Shown piece after piece: positions 1-12,046 of a stretch of 64,000 nucleotides of DNA. Positions within the stretch are counted from its first letter, which is position 1. Every line of letters begins with the position of its first letter. The stretch comes from Eucommia ulmoides (lineage: Eukaryota > Streptophyta > Magnoliopsida > Garryales > Eucommiaceae). The notes beneath the pieces were generated by a model. The model saw nothing but the letters and a program-made list of their open reading frames with translations. It was not told the DNA's origin and did not search any database. The position numbers were made by a program, and so were the translations under genes. The stretch spans positions 16,011,001 through 16,075,000 of the forward strand of contig CM028340.1 in the NCBI GenBank assembly GCA_016647705.1, in the 5' to 3' direction.

Positions 1-712
1 AATTTAATTTTATACTGCAGAACAATCATCTTTTCCTATTTCAATAATATGAGCTCCCCCTCCAATAAAATTTCAAGGTTTCCTTAGTATTGCCTAGAAA
101 GCAGTTTTATGCACACCCTTGGATGTTGTATGCTATGATAGAATTTATGTATATCAAATAGTAGCGCAATGTGTTGTGCTATCCCATAATATAAGTTAGG
201 TGTTGTCTAATAATCCAACTTAAGTGTGCTCTGTCACATTATTGGTTTAACAACTAAAATATTAAGTACTACCGATAGTGAATCCCAATGTCAAGTAATA
301 CGAATATGATTACTTATCAGTTATAATTTAATATTTAAAACCACTAGCATCACCACCATCGTAATCCATCCATCACCACTACCAAGAACACCACCCAATC
401 CACCAACTAGCTGTATCACCATTTCATTGCACCACTAATCACCAACTTTATAGTTATTCCTGTTAACGAAAAACGAGACTAAGAAAGTAATGCAATAGCT
501 TCAACCAATGGTCAGGCTCCCCTATTTATCTATTACTAATTTATTATATGTTAAGGGAGGGCCAACCAGACAAATAACAATGCACGATGCCAATATACTA
601 TCTAATGCAATGCAATAACTATTACTCACGTGTCGAACCCACCTTTCGACACCCTATCTCATGGTCCAGCACTTGCTAGACAAATTGGCACGTTTACAAA
701 ACCTATAACCTA
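1..712 (-). mobile_element. Leader/internal region of minus-strand LTR retrotransposon R1 (continues off the left edge)
   Basis: Non-coding AT-rich DNA directly downstream, in minus orientation, of the primer binding site at 713-725. Because the LTR and PBS lie to the right, this stretch should be the 5' untranslated leader and the start of the internal region. No gag-like reading frame is visible, and the short frames have no recognisable family. A run rich in CACCAC/CATCAC triplets lies at about 350-440. The rest of the element, including any gag-pol and the other LTR, would be left of the window. Placement follows from the PBS; function is inferred. Confidence 0.55.
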
Positions 713-725
713 GGCTCTGATACCA
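713..725 (-). promoter_or_regulatory. Primer binding site for initiator Met-tRNA (element R1)
   Basis: On the minus strand these 13 bases read TGGTATCAGAGCC, the standard plant complement of the 3' end of tRNA-iMet that primes reverse transcription in many LTR retrotransposons. It starts four bases after the LTR ends (CA at 731-730), the expected place. This fixes 730-6088 as a 5' LTR read on the minus strand rather than a solo LTR. Confidence 0.85.
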
Positions 726-1220
726 CAAATGTCACACCCCACCCCGGCTCCCCCACCGCCTGAGGTCGGGCGTGATGTCGGCATGACTCTTTTTGACCAA
801 TCAACCAAATACATACATACATAAATATACATATTCAGATGTACGCACACCGCTATCAATATTTTTCTTCAAAAATAATACCTACTACTCATTTCCAAAA
901 ATATGGGACACACCCATCCCGAATATATACAACAAAAATCACAAAATGTTGAACCTCCCATGGTTCACCTCTGACCGGCCCACTCCCAAAATGACGCTAC
1001 CTCCGAACTCTACCTAGTGCCAGTAGTGGACCCACTCCTAGCTGCGGCACCAGAAACCAAATATTTTTATAAATATACTGTCTTCATAATATAAAAACAT
1101 TTTTATTATGAATCAAGTATAAGTATTAAACACCACATTTTAAAACATAATATAATATAACCACGTACCATACAGAAATTCAGTTTTTCTATCACTAATG
1201 AAATAAACTAATATATTTAA

Positions 1221-1497
1221 TGTAAGACCCCGATTTAGCAAGTACGTCATTAATAATTTCATTCTAGAGCATGGAAAAATTCAGGGAGAAATTGGATTAA
1301 TTAAAATTCAAATCAAACGTTTAGGGGTCAAATTGGCAAATTTAGAAACATTAAATTTAAACTTGAGATTCAAATTGAATTAAAAATCAAAATTTGAAAA
1401 TATTAACGATGAAATTATAATTTTAAAAGTTGAAATTGACTAAAATAAGGATTAAAAGAAGTTAGGGGAGAGGAAAGTGCAATTTAACTAAATTTTA

Positions 1498-1529
<32 letters not shown>

Positions 1530-2687
1530 GCAGTGAGTGTGTGCACAGTGGGAAGGTCGGAAACGAAGCAGAGTGATACGGGAGACTTGGCAATCGAACG
1601 ATCAAGCTGCAATCCACTAGTTTCATGCATATATATATGTAATGCATAGATTAATGATTAAAAATCCCCCAAGAAAAGTACAGGACTGAAGAGAGAAATC
1701 CAGAGAAAGAGAGAGAAAAGAAGAGAGAAAGAGATTCGCCGGTGATTGTTCTAGCGCCAATCGTGTGGGATTCGTTGCCGGTGGGTTGCGTGTGGCGTCT
1801 ATGTGTGTGTGGTCTCTGTTATGTGCAACTGTTATGTGGTGAATGTGTGTTTTGGAGCGTGGGCGCTGTTGTGTGTGTTCGTCGACGTGCATGTGTGTGT
1901 TTCCTGTTCGTCCAACAACGGCGGTGTAGATGGTGTGTATGTATGATTATGTGTGTGTTTAGCTTGTTCGTCGATTGTTCGGTGATCCGGTGGTGTGGGT
2001 TTTGATCACCAGCGGTGAGTTAGAGAGAGAGAAAGTGGGTTTGGCCTAGCATGTGTGTTCTATTTCGAGCTGTTGTTGTGTGTGGGTAATCATGGCCTAA
2101 GAGTGGGTGTCTACTATGTGTGTGTGTGTATGTTGTGCCGTCGTTCAATTGGTCCGACGGTGGTAACTTGGTGTGGGATTTGTTGGTGGTCGGAGTAGAA
2201 GGTGATCGTCGGGGGAAAGAAAGAGAGGATCGGCAGTGGATGCTCATCCGGTGGTGTGGGTTGCTGGTTCGGCAGTGTGTTCGGTCAGTGGTGGGTATCC
2301 GACCAGTGCCGGCGTAGGAGTGAGCGGGCTTATGTATATGTTCCGTGATTGTGTGTGTGTGTGTTCTGCTAGACGACTGCATGTGTGTGTGTGTTGTTCC
2401 TGCTTTATATGTGTGTATGTCCTGTATGTGAGAGTGTGTAAATGGGTCCGGTGGTGTTGTCGTTCGGCGGTGTGTGTAGATCATCGGAGTTGTCCCCGGG
2501 GAGTTAGAGAGAGAGGAAGTGGGTATGTATGTGTGGGTATGCGGTTGTCTCTGTATGTGTGCTGTGTGTGTGTGCTGCTGCGATTGTATGTGGGTGGTCG
2601 ATTGTGGGTTGGCCGGCGAACGGTGTCAGGGAAGAGTGGAAGAGGCCGGTGGCTGCAGCAGAACAGCAAACAAAAACAGAAAGCAGA

Positions 2688-2730
<43 letters not shown>

Positions 2731-4341
2731 AAAAGAAAAGAAGAAATTACATAAAGAACCCCAATAAATATTCAAAATCCATCTCGTAACCCGTGAACGA
2801 TTCAGAATGGGTAACGTTTTTCGTTAAGTTTATTTTAGTTTTGTTAAATTAAATTCTATCATAAAAATTTTGTAACTGGAATAATAAATTTGGGACTGTT
2901 AAATGAAAAATTAACCGAATAATAATTTTATATAATAAAATGTGGGGATGGGAAAATAACGAAAATTAGGGCCTGAATTACATGATTAGGTGATTTTATA
3001 TAAAATATTAATTTAGACCCTGTCATTATTAGGTTCACAGGCACCGGAGTACCGGTAGAGAATAGAGGTCAAAGTCTTCGAAAACAGATAATCAGGTGAG
3101 TGTACTGTCTTCTTACCAAACTATTTTCTACGTATATATATGATGACATATATGTTTACTTACATTGTACGATTTCATAAATGATATGAATCAAGCAGGT
3201 TTTTGGGGTGAGTTGGTAAAATGAATTTCCGAACAATTGTGTTGGTTTCTAAAAAAAAGGATTAAAAATAATTTTCATTGGATATAGGTGGTTTTGAAAA
3301 GAGAGTGGAAAATATATGATTTTATAAAAATGCTTGGTTTTCTAAAAACAAAGGTGGAAAAACAGTTTTTACTGAAATTGGTAGTACTTTTAAAAAGGAG
3401 AGTGAAAAACGTGATTTTTTGAAATTCTCCCCGAAAAGGGTGTGGTATATATTCTTCCTATAAGGGGTATGGATTTTTGACGATGTGATGTAAAAAAAAA
3501 TGTATTTCTTCCCGTAAGGGATGTGGATTTTTAACTATACTGATGATTTTGACGATGCCATAGTTGTTCTCCCCGAAAGGGGTGTAGATTATATTTCTCC
3601 CCGTAAGGGGTGTGGATTTTTCCCATGGGATGTGGATAGTTCTCCCCGTAAGGGGTGTGGATTATATTTCTCCCCAAAAGGGGTGTGGATATTTTGTAGG
3701 AAGGCATTTCTACAGATGTTACGGTACGGTTGTAACTCCCGATCGTGAGGTTAAAACGATCATTATGGCTAGCCAGTGAGTGGTGTGGTGTTTTGAGATG
3801 CGGTGTTTTACTTATATTTGGTGATTTATTATATGGTGATTGGTATTATTTTATACTAGATGAGTTTGAATGGAACTTATATATATTGATTTACTTTCAC
3901 TGCTTATATTATGGTGATTTTTATTAGAAATGTGATGTTTGTATACTTATGTTTGATCCATATTTAATTGTAGTATTCTTTAGAATGTATTATTATTTTA
4001 AAAATATTTTACTAAGAAGGCAGTACACTCGCAGGTGAAATAACTAGGAGTCGGTCCCCTACTGGCACTAGGTCAAATCCAGAAGTGCGATAGAGAAGGA
4101 ATATCTTGGGGGTGCTACTTGAAGGGAAACTAAATGAGAGATTTAAGGTTTCGTATTCGTGTTGTTAAATGAATAAAATTTTTGGGACTGGTATTCGTAA
4201 ATGAAAGAGTGTATATACTTATGATTTGTTCTAGGATTGCGTTTTTATTTTTGTCGTCTATAGTAAGTTAGATATTCAGGTGATGTCGTGTCAATGTCAC
4301 GTCGGCCCCATAGTGACGGGTGTCCGAGGTGGCGTGTAACA
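1221..4341 (+). mobile_element. R1 solo LTR (plus strand) nested in the inverse R1 LTR
   Basis: It starts TGTAAGACCCCG and ends GGCGTGTAACA. The five bases before it (1216-1220) and after it (4342-4346) are both TTTAA, a perfect target duplication. There is no PBS, no internal region and no second LTR, so it is a solo LTR of 3,121 bp left by LTR-LTR recombination. Inside are an (AT)n at 1503-1529, a purine-rich zone at 1690-1735, a GT-rich zone at 1780-2650, an A-run at 2690-2728, and a conserved box ending in CAGGTGAGTGTACTG near 3095. A hairpin-type tandem array follows at 3426-3700, then the CCCGATCGTGAGGTTAAAA box near 3740. The short frames across the GT-rich zone are compositional artefacts. 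Confidence 0.88.
3426..3700 (+). repeat. Tandem hairpin array, unit CCCCGTAAGGGGTGTGG
   Basis: About seven units of 35-60 bp, each centred on a small perfect hairpin (CCCC-gtaa-GGGG or variants) followed by TGTGGATTTTT. It sits just upstream of the conserved CGATCGTGAGGTTAAAA box of the R1 LTR. The other two R1 LTRs in this window carry tandem arrays at the equivalent place, but with unrelated unit sequences. Confidence 0.8.
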
Positions 4342-4539
4342 TTTAAAATACCCAATCCAAACATTTTAAATCAACCAATCCAAACATCTCGTTATATAAT
4401 AAAATACCGCATACCACTTTCCTACTAGCCATAGGATCGTTTTTACCTCACGATCGGGAGTTACAACGGTACCGTAACCTGTACAACTGTGTCATCTAAT
4501 GTGACTATCAGTGCTAGGGCCATTTATTATCCCCAATGG

Positions 4540-4880
4540 TAGGGGTACCACCCGCAGGATTTGCACTCCTGACGGGCCAATCAACTACCTACACGATTAA
4601 TCCTCTTAACAGGTCATAATAATCAACCACCTGCAGGACTAATCCTCCTGACAGGTCATAATAATCAACCACCTACAAGACTAATCCTCCTGATAGATCA
4701 TAATATCATCAACCACCTGCATGACATGCCCTCCTGACAGGTCATAATAATCAACCCCTGTAGGACCGACATTCCTAATAGGTCAATAACAATAATCAAC
4801 CACCTGTAAAACGTGCCCTCCTAATAGGTCGAAACTATCCCGCAAGACATACCCTCTTGAAGAGATCAAAACTATGGCAT
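4540..4880 (-). repeat. Tandem array, unit of about 57 bp, with CCTGC..CAGG inverted repeats
   Basis: Six to seven copies of a unit containing aatcaaccacctgcaggac, then atcctcctgacaggtcataat. Each unit folds on itself: ACCTG pairs with CAGGT and an inner AGGA pairs with TCCT. It occupies the same position in this inverted R1 LTR as the CCCCGTAAGGGG array does in the nested copy. Copies drift progressively to the right. Confidence 0.8.
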
Positions 4881-5256
4881 AGTCGGATAAAAAATCACCT
4901 TCTACATTTAAAATCTACTTGATCCACATAAATCATAAAATCATCCAATTTTAATAAACACTTTTTTTTTTTTTTTTACAATTTATACGAAAATAAAATT
5001 TATAAATTTACATAGAAAGTACACTCACCTCGATTCTCATACTGCAAAAATACCATCACTAAAAACTACCGGGACGCTGACGCCTGTGAACCTGTTCCCG
5101 AATTTTCCGTCTGCCGAGAGGTTGATTTTTGGTTTTTGGTTTTTATTTGATTTTTCTTCTTTTTTTTTTCTTTTTTTTTTTCTTCTTCCTGTATTCTGTT
5201 TTGGTCGCTGATTCTCACCGCCGTGGCAACAACCCTCTTTTGTTGTTCAGGGTTTT

Positions 5257-5260
<4 letters not shown>

Positions 5261-5300
<40 letters not shown>
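5261..5300. repeat. (CT)n microsatellite
   Basis: About twenty uninterrupted TC repeats inside the R1 LTR, next to a T-rich stretch and followed by a 400-bp CA-rich zone. It corresponds to the purine-rich GAGAGA tract of the other R1 copies, seen here in reverse. Confidence 0.9.
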
Positions 5301-5303
<3 letters not shown>

Positions 5304-5841
5304 TCTATTTAGTTTCAACCGCAATACCCCACACATTTTCTCACACTCCCACCGTCGACCGATCACACATATCCACACCGACGATCACCCATACACCACG
5401 CACACACGCCGTCGATCGCACACACATACCCACCGACAATTGAACATGCGAACAACACACACACACACAGAACACACAAACACACTCGTCGGACGACCCC
5501 CACACACCAGTTGAACGTCACATGCACACATCAAACCACACACATGCACATGGCAAAATAAACGGAGGAACACACACACACACACACACACACACTTACC
5601 AGCGACCCACCACACACACATCTACGCCGTTGACGGAACACACATGCATACACCAGCTAAACGAACACACACACAACAGCACACACATGGACGAACGGCG
5701 ATGATCACACACTACGAATCGAACGAAGGAACCCACACCATGCTCGTCGGATCTCACCACTCCCACGCCAGCCGACCGCCTTCTCTATCTCTTTGTTTTC
5801 TTTCTTTTTTATTTTCCTTATATGTTGGGGATGTGAAATGC

Positions 5842-5843
<2 letters not shown>

Positions 5844-5880
<37 letters not shown>
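5844..5880. repeat. (TA)n microsatellite
   Basis: A run of roughly eighteen TA repeats inside the R1 LTR, equivalent to the (AT)n at 1503-1529 in the nested copy and the (CA)n(TA)n at 18706-18780 in the third copy. The position is conserved, the length is not. Confidence 0.9.
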
Positions 5881-5883
<3 letters not shown>

Positions 5884-6088
5884 TTTTCTCAAATTACATT
5901 AATCTCCCCTAAATTTCTTTAAGTTATTATGTAAAACCAAAATTTGAAATTAATATTATTTTTTAAAATTACTAATTAACCCCTAAAATTTTAAAATAAA
6001 TACGAAATGACACAATCTATCCTGTTATTTTCTAAATGTTCTAAAATGCAGCTAATGATTATGTATGCGCGAGAATTAGGGTCTTACA

Positions 6089-6172
6089 TGTAGGGCATAG
6101 TATTAGTAGATGTTTTTCTAAATTATCTAAATGCAGACAAGTTTAGGTTCCTAAAGGAATTAAAAGTGTCCC
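6089..6172 (+). pseudogene. Copia A: end of gag (zinc-knuckle tail) remnant
   Basis: In one frame this 84-bp scrap reads GHSISRCFSKLSKCRQV, then a stop in place of the usual Trp, then VPKGIKSV. This matches the segment just after the CCHC knuckle in Ty1/copia polyproteins (KQVWVPKGT-type). The frame resumes beyond the solo LTR as STNKIGP, again typical of this region. It is therefore the gag/protease linker of the copia element whose pol continues at 8588. It is bounded on the left by the R1 LTR end and on the right by a solo LTR. Confidence 0.65.
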
Positions 6173-8587
6173 TGTTGATCCTAAGATTTTGATGGATAAT
6201 TAAATGTTGATGTTTTTTGTGGAACTAATAGATTTGTTGAGTGTTTCAGTTTATAAGTTCCATTATAGATATTATCATGAAGAAATTGAGATGAATGCTA
6301 AATGGATGCCAAAGAGACTGACAAATATGATGGACATTAAGAGACCGAAGACTTTTAAGAACCTAGGAAAAAATAACTCAGGTTAAATTTTTACTCTTAA
6401 TGTATCCAGATTAGGATCACACACGATGTAAAATATTTTTACAATTATGTGTGTTTTTAATAGGATCCTAATTAATTAACATACTTGCTCCTATGTGAAA
6501 TTAAAGAAGGAATATGGACTTAGGTTATATTAATGATTAAAATTGAATTTAAATGTTAGTTAAGTTAACCGAAAAAAGAAATCGGTTAAAGGGGCAAAAA
6601 TGTCGAAGATTGAAATCAAAATTAATTAAGAAATTAATGATCCAGCAGTGATCGGTTGACCTACCTGAGACGATCAGTCAACCGATGGGTCTAGGTTGGA
6701 ATATGTTGAAGTATTTGAATCGATCGGTCGACTTATGGTGTAGGATCGGTCGACCTATGACCAAAGAATGAAGTCTCTGAATCGTTAGGTCAACAGGGTA
6801 TAGAAGTCTCTAAATCTTTCAGTCGACTGATGGAGAGGTGGCAGTCGACCTATGGTTGACGTGATTTTGGCTTAGGCTACGTCCTGAATTGGGCGACCGA
6901 CTGATAGGTGTTGGACGGTCGATGGTTTTGATACAATAAGTAGTCGTTACTAGCCGTTTTATGGTTAGGATCTCAGAGATATCTTAGGGATCTGATGGAT
7001 TTTGAGATATATAGTTAATATTTTAATATCTCTATAGATATGGTTAAAATATTTTGGATATTTCTCAATTTGGTTCATGTAATTCTTTCTATCTTATCTA
7101 ATTGAGATTGAGAAAAAAATTGAGGGACTAAATTGAATATTTTAATAGATATAATTAAGTGAATTATACCAGGAATAAGTCTTAATGATATAAGGAGTTT
7201 ATTGGAGTAATTATTTATCATGAAATATGGGAACTAGCCGTTAGAGAGCTTGTTCTAATCCCATATAAATAGACTTGCATTTTTTAGGTTTTAATAATCC
7301 CAATCATTCAATTCTGAAAGCTATTAAGTTCTAGTACTTTCTAAGAGTGATCATTATGAGATTATACTGAGAGTATTGTGAGAATTTTCTTGAGATTTAT
7401 TCTTAAGAAATTTTGTAGTAGATTATTGTTGATTGTTGATTGTTGACTTAAAGTTTCATTGCTTATCATTATTTATTCGGTAGATTTCTGGCGAGATTGT
7501 TCCAAGTGATTTTCTATTAATTGTTATTTGATATTATTATCTATTACTTGAAAATTTGATCTTTGAAATCATTTTCCTGAATTTTAAATTGAAAATTATT
7601 TTTTGAAACGATTTCTTGAGAAAATCTTATTACGTGCTAAATTGCTTGCTACCCGTTTTGTTAAAATCGGATTTTGAAATTCTCACGGTATTTCTATTAC
7701 TATTATCAGGACATTAATTAAGTTCAAATTAATCTGGGGTGGTAGAAGCTCCGAGTGAGAAAAAGACTTATCAATTTTATAATTGGTGAGTTGTGTGCGG
7801 ATTAGAAACTATTGGGAGTGTCTAATCAGGGGTAAATGGTTTCAATCTATTCTAGTAAAGAGATTAAAGTTTGTTCTTTTCCTAGAGTACAAAAAGATTA
7901 GGTTACTCTTTTCCCGTGAAAAGAGATAGGGGTAATTCTTCCTGACTAGAATTATTTTGAGTGAATTTGTAACGGTTTAATCCTTACCGGGTAAAAGGAT
8001 ACTTAGAATATTTTTATGAGGTTTAATTCTTAAGCCTAAGGTATAAAAAGAATTAGGCTTGATCCTTAGCCTGTGAAATGATTAGGTTAGTTTTGAGCCT
8101 AAAAAAAATATAAGGTTATTCTTGAACCTAAGAAAAAGAAAAGGTTATTCCTGAACCTGGGAAAAGGAAGTTGTAAAGGTTGATTCTGATCCTGTAAAAG
8201 AATCATTGTGTAAAGCTTTGGTTCCTACATATTTAAAGGAATCTTAGTGATTTAGTGGGTGCGAATCCCCATGGGGCTCGGAGGTCTAGATTAACCAAGA
8301 TTAGCTTGGTAAATCAGGATATATCGGTGTGTACTGTATTATTTTTTTTTTTTATTTCTTGTTGTTTGGGTGTGCACTTAGATTTGAATACTTATCCACT
8401 GCCTTATAAAGATAATAATCAATTTAGGATAAATTGATTAATTGATTATTTTAAGTGTTGAAAATATAAAGAGATAATAATCAATTTAGGATTAAATTAA
8501 TTATTTGAATTTTGAAGTATTATTATTTGGTAATTTTTCAAAACTACCCAATTTACCTTCCCTCTTGGGTAGCTCACTGGGCCAACA
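6173..8587 (+). mobile_element. Solo LTR, copia A family, inserted in copia A coding sequence
   Basis: It begins TGTTGATCCTAAG and ends GGGCCAACA. Flanks are GTCCC (6168-6172) and GTCTC (8588-8592), a one-mismatch target duplication. The sequence is homologous throughout to the 3' LTR at 12047-14385 and, inverted, to the solo LTR at 55111-57212. No PBS follows it and the copia reading frame resumes immediately, so it is an insertion and not the 5' LTR of the pol region downstream. It contains a cluster of GGTCGACC/GGTTGACC motifs (about 6645-6910). A TATATAAA-like box may mark the promoter (catataaatag near 7262), and a run of cctgtaaaaagaatt-type short repeats lies at 7860-8200. Confidence 0.8.
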
Positions 8588-11500
8588 GTCTCGACTAACA
8601 AGATCGGACCCACGTAGATTGGGTATCACTTAAGAACTATTTAAAGTGTTCCTTGCAGGGTATTCTAAAAGTATCAATAGGTAAGGACAAATGGTTCGTG
8701 GATAGTAGTTGATCTCAGCACATGAGAAGAAATGAATCAAAATTTACGTCTTTGACACTTAAAGATGAAGGTCATGTGACATTTGGAGACAACTCAAAAG
8801 GTAAAATTATCGGTACAGGTAATATAGGTAATGGGTCTGCAACTATTAAAGATGTTCTCCTCATAGATGGTCTTAAACATAATCTGCTTAGTATTAGTCA
8901 ATTATGTGATGAAGGTTATAATGTTGTTTTTTATCATGATAAATGCATAATTAAGAATGGGTATGATAATAGCATTTTATTTGTTGCATCATGTTTTGAA
9001 AATATTTATACATGTTCATTTGATGATTTTTCTTCTCAAAATTTATCATGTTTAAATGTTTTATCTGAAAATAGTTGGTTATGACATAGAAGACTTGGGC
9101 TTGCTAGTATGGAATTACTATCTAATTTATCTAAGAAAAGTCTTGTACGTGATTTACCTGCATTGAAATATGTAAAAGATAAAGTATGTGACGCATGTCA
9201 ATTAGGCACGCAATCTAGATCATTATTTAAGAAGAAATTACACACCTCCACGTCTGGATGTCTTGAAATGTTACATCTCGGTTTATTTAGTCCAAATGTC
9301 ATTGCTAGCTTAGGAGATAAATTTTATGCATTCGTAATTGTGGATGATTATTCTAGATATACATGGGTATTCTTCCTTGCTAAAAAGAGTGAAGTTGCTT
9401 CTGTCTTTTCTAAGTTCTGTAAACATGTTTAAAATGAGAAGCAATGCTGTATTATTAATATCCGTAGTGATAGAGGCAGAGAGGTAAAAAATGATGAGGT
9501 AATTAGTTAATGTGATGAGCATGGGTTTGCTCACAACTTTTCTACACTGAGATCGCTACAACAAAATGGTGTTGTGAAGAGGAAGAACATGACGTTTCAG
9601 GAAATGGCCAAAACGATACTAAATGAAAATTGTCTACCCAAGTATTTCTAGGCTGAAGCAGTAAGCACAGCTTTCCATGTAGTAAACAGGGTATCTATTC
9701 GAAGAGGTTTTAATAAAACCCCTTATGAAATTTGAAATGGTAAGACTCCGAATATATCTTATTTCAAAGTTTTTGGTTGCAAATGTTTTATTTTGAGTGA
9801 TAAAGATTATTTGGGTAAATTTGATACTAAATCTGATTATGGAATTTTTCTTGGATATGCTACTAACAATAAAACTTGTAGAGTTTATAATAAACTTACG
9901 TTAGTAGTTGAAGAAACTATGCATTTCGTATTTGAGGAATCTGATCCACTTGTGTTGAGAAAGATTTTGGATGATGATGATGCAGGTACATTAAATAACC
10001 AAAACCAAGGAGATGATACGACAAATTAACCACGAAAAGAGGAACTAAAAGGAGAAGAATTGACTTTACCATGGGCTATAAAGACAGTACCGGGATACTC
10101 GGTAAAATAAATTAATAGTAATTTCGAAAGAGGTGTAAGTAAGCGTTCCTCCCCTAGAGATATAATAAATCTTGTTTTCCTATCTCAAATTGAGCCTAAG
10201 AATGTGAATGAGGTGTTAACTAATAAATCTTGGATCTTCACGATGCAAGAAGAATTAGTTCAATTTAAACGTAATAAAGTGTGGTCTCTAGTTTCTAGAC
10301 CGAACTTTCATCATGTAATTAGTACTAAATGGGTTTTTCGTAATAAAAATAATAAAACTGGTATGGTAATTAGAAATAAAGTAAGATTACTAGTATAGAG
10401 CTATAATCAAGAAGAGGGAATTGATTATAATGAGACTTATGCGCCTGCAGCTAGATTTGAAACTAGTAGAATGTTACTCTCTTTTGCATGTTCACAAAAT
10501 TTTAAATTATATCAAATGGATGTGAAGAGTGCATTCTTAATGGCTTTCTAATGGAAGAAATTTATGTTGAACAACTCCTGGGATTTGAAAGTGATAAACT
10601 TCCCGATCATGTGTATAAATTTCAAAAGACTTTGTATGGGCTCAAACAAGTTTCGAAAGCTTGGTATAAGAGACTTAGCCGTTATTTGATAGAAAATGAT
10701 TTTCGACGGGGTCTTAGTGATATAACATTATTTATCAAGAAAATTGATTCTGATATCCTGTTAGTACATATTTATGTTGATGATATTATTTTCGGCTCTA
10801 CTAATGAGGATTTTTGCCCAAAGTTTGCCACGATAATGTAGATCGAATTTGAAAAGAGTATGATGGGAGAGTTGACCTTCCTTCTTGGATTGCAAATCAA
10901 GCAGAGCAAAGAAGAAATTTTCATTAATCAAGCCAAGTACACCAAAGAGTTGTTGAAAATGTATGGCTTGAATGGCTCTAAAGAGTATAATACTCCCATG
11001 ACAACTGCTATGAAAATAGACAAAGATGATATGGGAAAAAATGTAAATGAGAAAATGTATCGAGGTATGATTGGTAGCTTGTTGTATCTTACTGCTAATA
11101 GACCTTATCTAATATTTAGTGTATGCTTATGTGCAAGATTTCAGTCTTATCCTAAATAATTGCATTTAACTGCGGTTAATCTTTCGATATTTGGAAGGGA
11201 CAAGTGACCTAGGATTATGGTATCCTAGGGAGAGTGACTTCAAGTTAACTAGTTACTCCGACACTGATTTTTCTGGATGCAAAGTTGAGTGAAAAAATAC
11301 AAGCAGGTCATGTCACTTTTTAGGATATGCCTTGGTTTCTTGGTCTAGCAAGAAACATAACTCAATTACCTCATCTACTACTGAGGCTGAGTATATGGCA
11401 ACTGGTGATTATTGCGCTCAAATTCTATATGTTAAGTAACAATTGAATTATTTTGAAGTATCTATGGAGGAAGTCCCTATCTATTGTGATAATAAAAGTG

Positions 11501-11728
11501 CTATATACTTAAGTAAGAATCTGACACAACACTCACGAACTAAGCACATAGAGATTAGACATCATTTCATTCATGATTACATTCAGAAAATGGATGTTAC
11601 TATTGAGTATATTGATACCTCCGATTAGCATGCCGATATCTTTACCAAACCTTTAGCGGAAGATCAGTTTATGAAAATTATTCAAGGTTTAGGTATGGCT
11701 AGGCATAACGATGTATGCCTAGAGTGAT
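8588..11728 (+). pseudogene. Ty1/copia gag-pol remnant (copia A): protease, integrase, RT, RNase H
   Basis: The order protease-integrase-RT-RNase H is that of Ty1/copia. The protease site reads KWFVDSS, then a stop where the usual motif has Cys (8685-8725). The pre-integrase HRRLG and CDACQLG motifs are at about 9085-9210. Integrase follows, with VDDYSRYTWVFF and SDRG present, but the first catalytic Asp is Gly (HLGLFSP) and the catalytic Glu is Lys (QQNGVVKRKN). RT spans about 10200-10860 with QMDVKSAFL, a one-base frameshift near 10540 and an intact YVDD near 10770. RNase H (TEAEYMA, DNKSAI) spans 11270-11640, and the frame ends GMARHNDVCLE at 11728. There are over ten in-frame stops and several frameshifts. 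It is dead. Motif wording resembles the SIRE/Tork side of copia, which I infer rather than prove. Confidence 0.92.
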
Positions 11729-12046
11729 ATTTTTTTTATCTCCACCTCCACTTTTTGAGATGACAAAGGGGAATAAATTGTTTGATGTTTAAACGAGTTA
11801 GATCATGTTTAGGAATTTGTTCGCCTAAGCATTACATTGATTAAAGAGAGAACTAAATTGAATTGAGTACATTAAGTTTTATTGAATATCATAATCATTA
11901 TATTGATTTTTGGGCTTATGTTGAATATTTGTTGAATTGTTTGAATTTATCTTCATGACCCATCCTCGGATTTAGGTGGCGCGAGGTTACATTTTTGTTT
12001 TGAAGAAAATATCAAAGTTAATTGTTATCATAAAAAATGGGGAGAT
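11729..12046 (+). other. Copia A 3' untranslated spacer with polypurine tract
   Basis: Non-coding stretch between the RNase H end and the 3' LTR. It ends in AAAAAATGGGGAGAT (12032-12046), immediately next to the LTR start TGTTGATC. This is the polypurine tract that primes plus-strand DNA synthesis and it fixes the LTR boundary. Confidence 0.8.

Larger units (their letters stand above)
730..6088 (-). mobile_element. R1 5' LTR (minus strand), split by a nested R1 solo LTR
   Basis: Read on the minus strand, the LTR begins TGTAAGACCC at 6088 and ends in GGGTGTGACA at 730, giving TG..CA termini. The outer copy is 730-1220 plus 4347-6088, about 2.2 kb without the insertion. Segments shared with the other R1 copies, in inverse order, confirm it. 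These are the block around 1005-1045 (an agctaggagt...ctactggcactagg box), the cgatcgggagttacaac box near 4450, the tandem array 4540-4880, the exon-junction-like block near 5020-5100 and a CA-rich zone at 5310-5720. The right flank is TGTAG at 6089-6093; the matching duplication would be outside the window. The element appears to have landed in copia A, whose gag remnant starts at 6089. Confidence 0.8.

Noticed and set aside
2236..2789. Several overlapping open frames rich in Cys/Val and ending in Lys runs
   Set aside because: They are read through GT repeats and an A-run inside an R1 LTR; no domain, no codon signature and different frames all open at once.
3426..3700. CRISPR-like array
   Set aside because: Units are hairpins with variable spacing but no unique spacers of uniform length; the context is a plant LTR and no cas genes are present.
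5129..5922. His/Thr-rich open frames
   Set aside because: Translations of (CT)n, (CA)n and (TA)n tracts in the inverted R1 LTR.
6173..8587. 5' LTR of copia A
   Set aside because: No primer binding site follows, gag is missing behind it, and the coding frame and 5-bp flanks show an insertion into the coding region.
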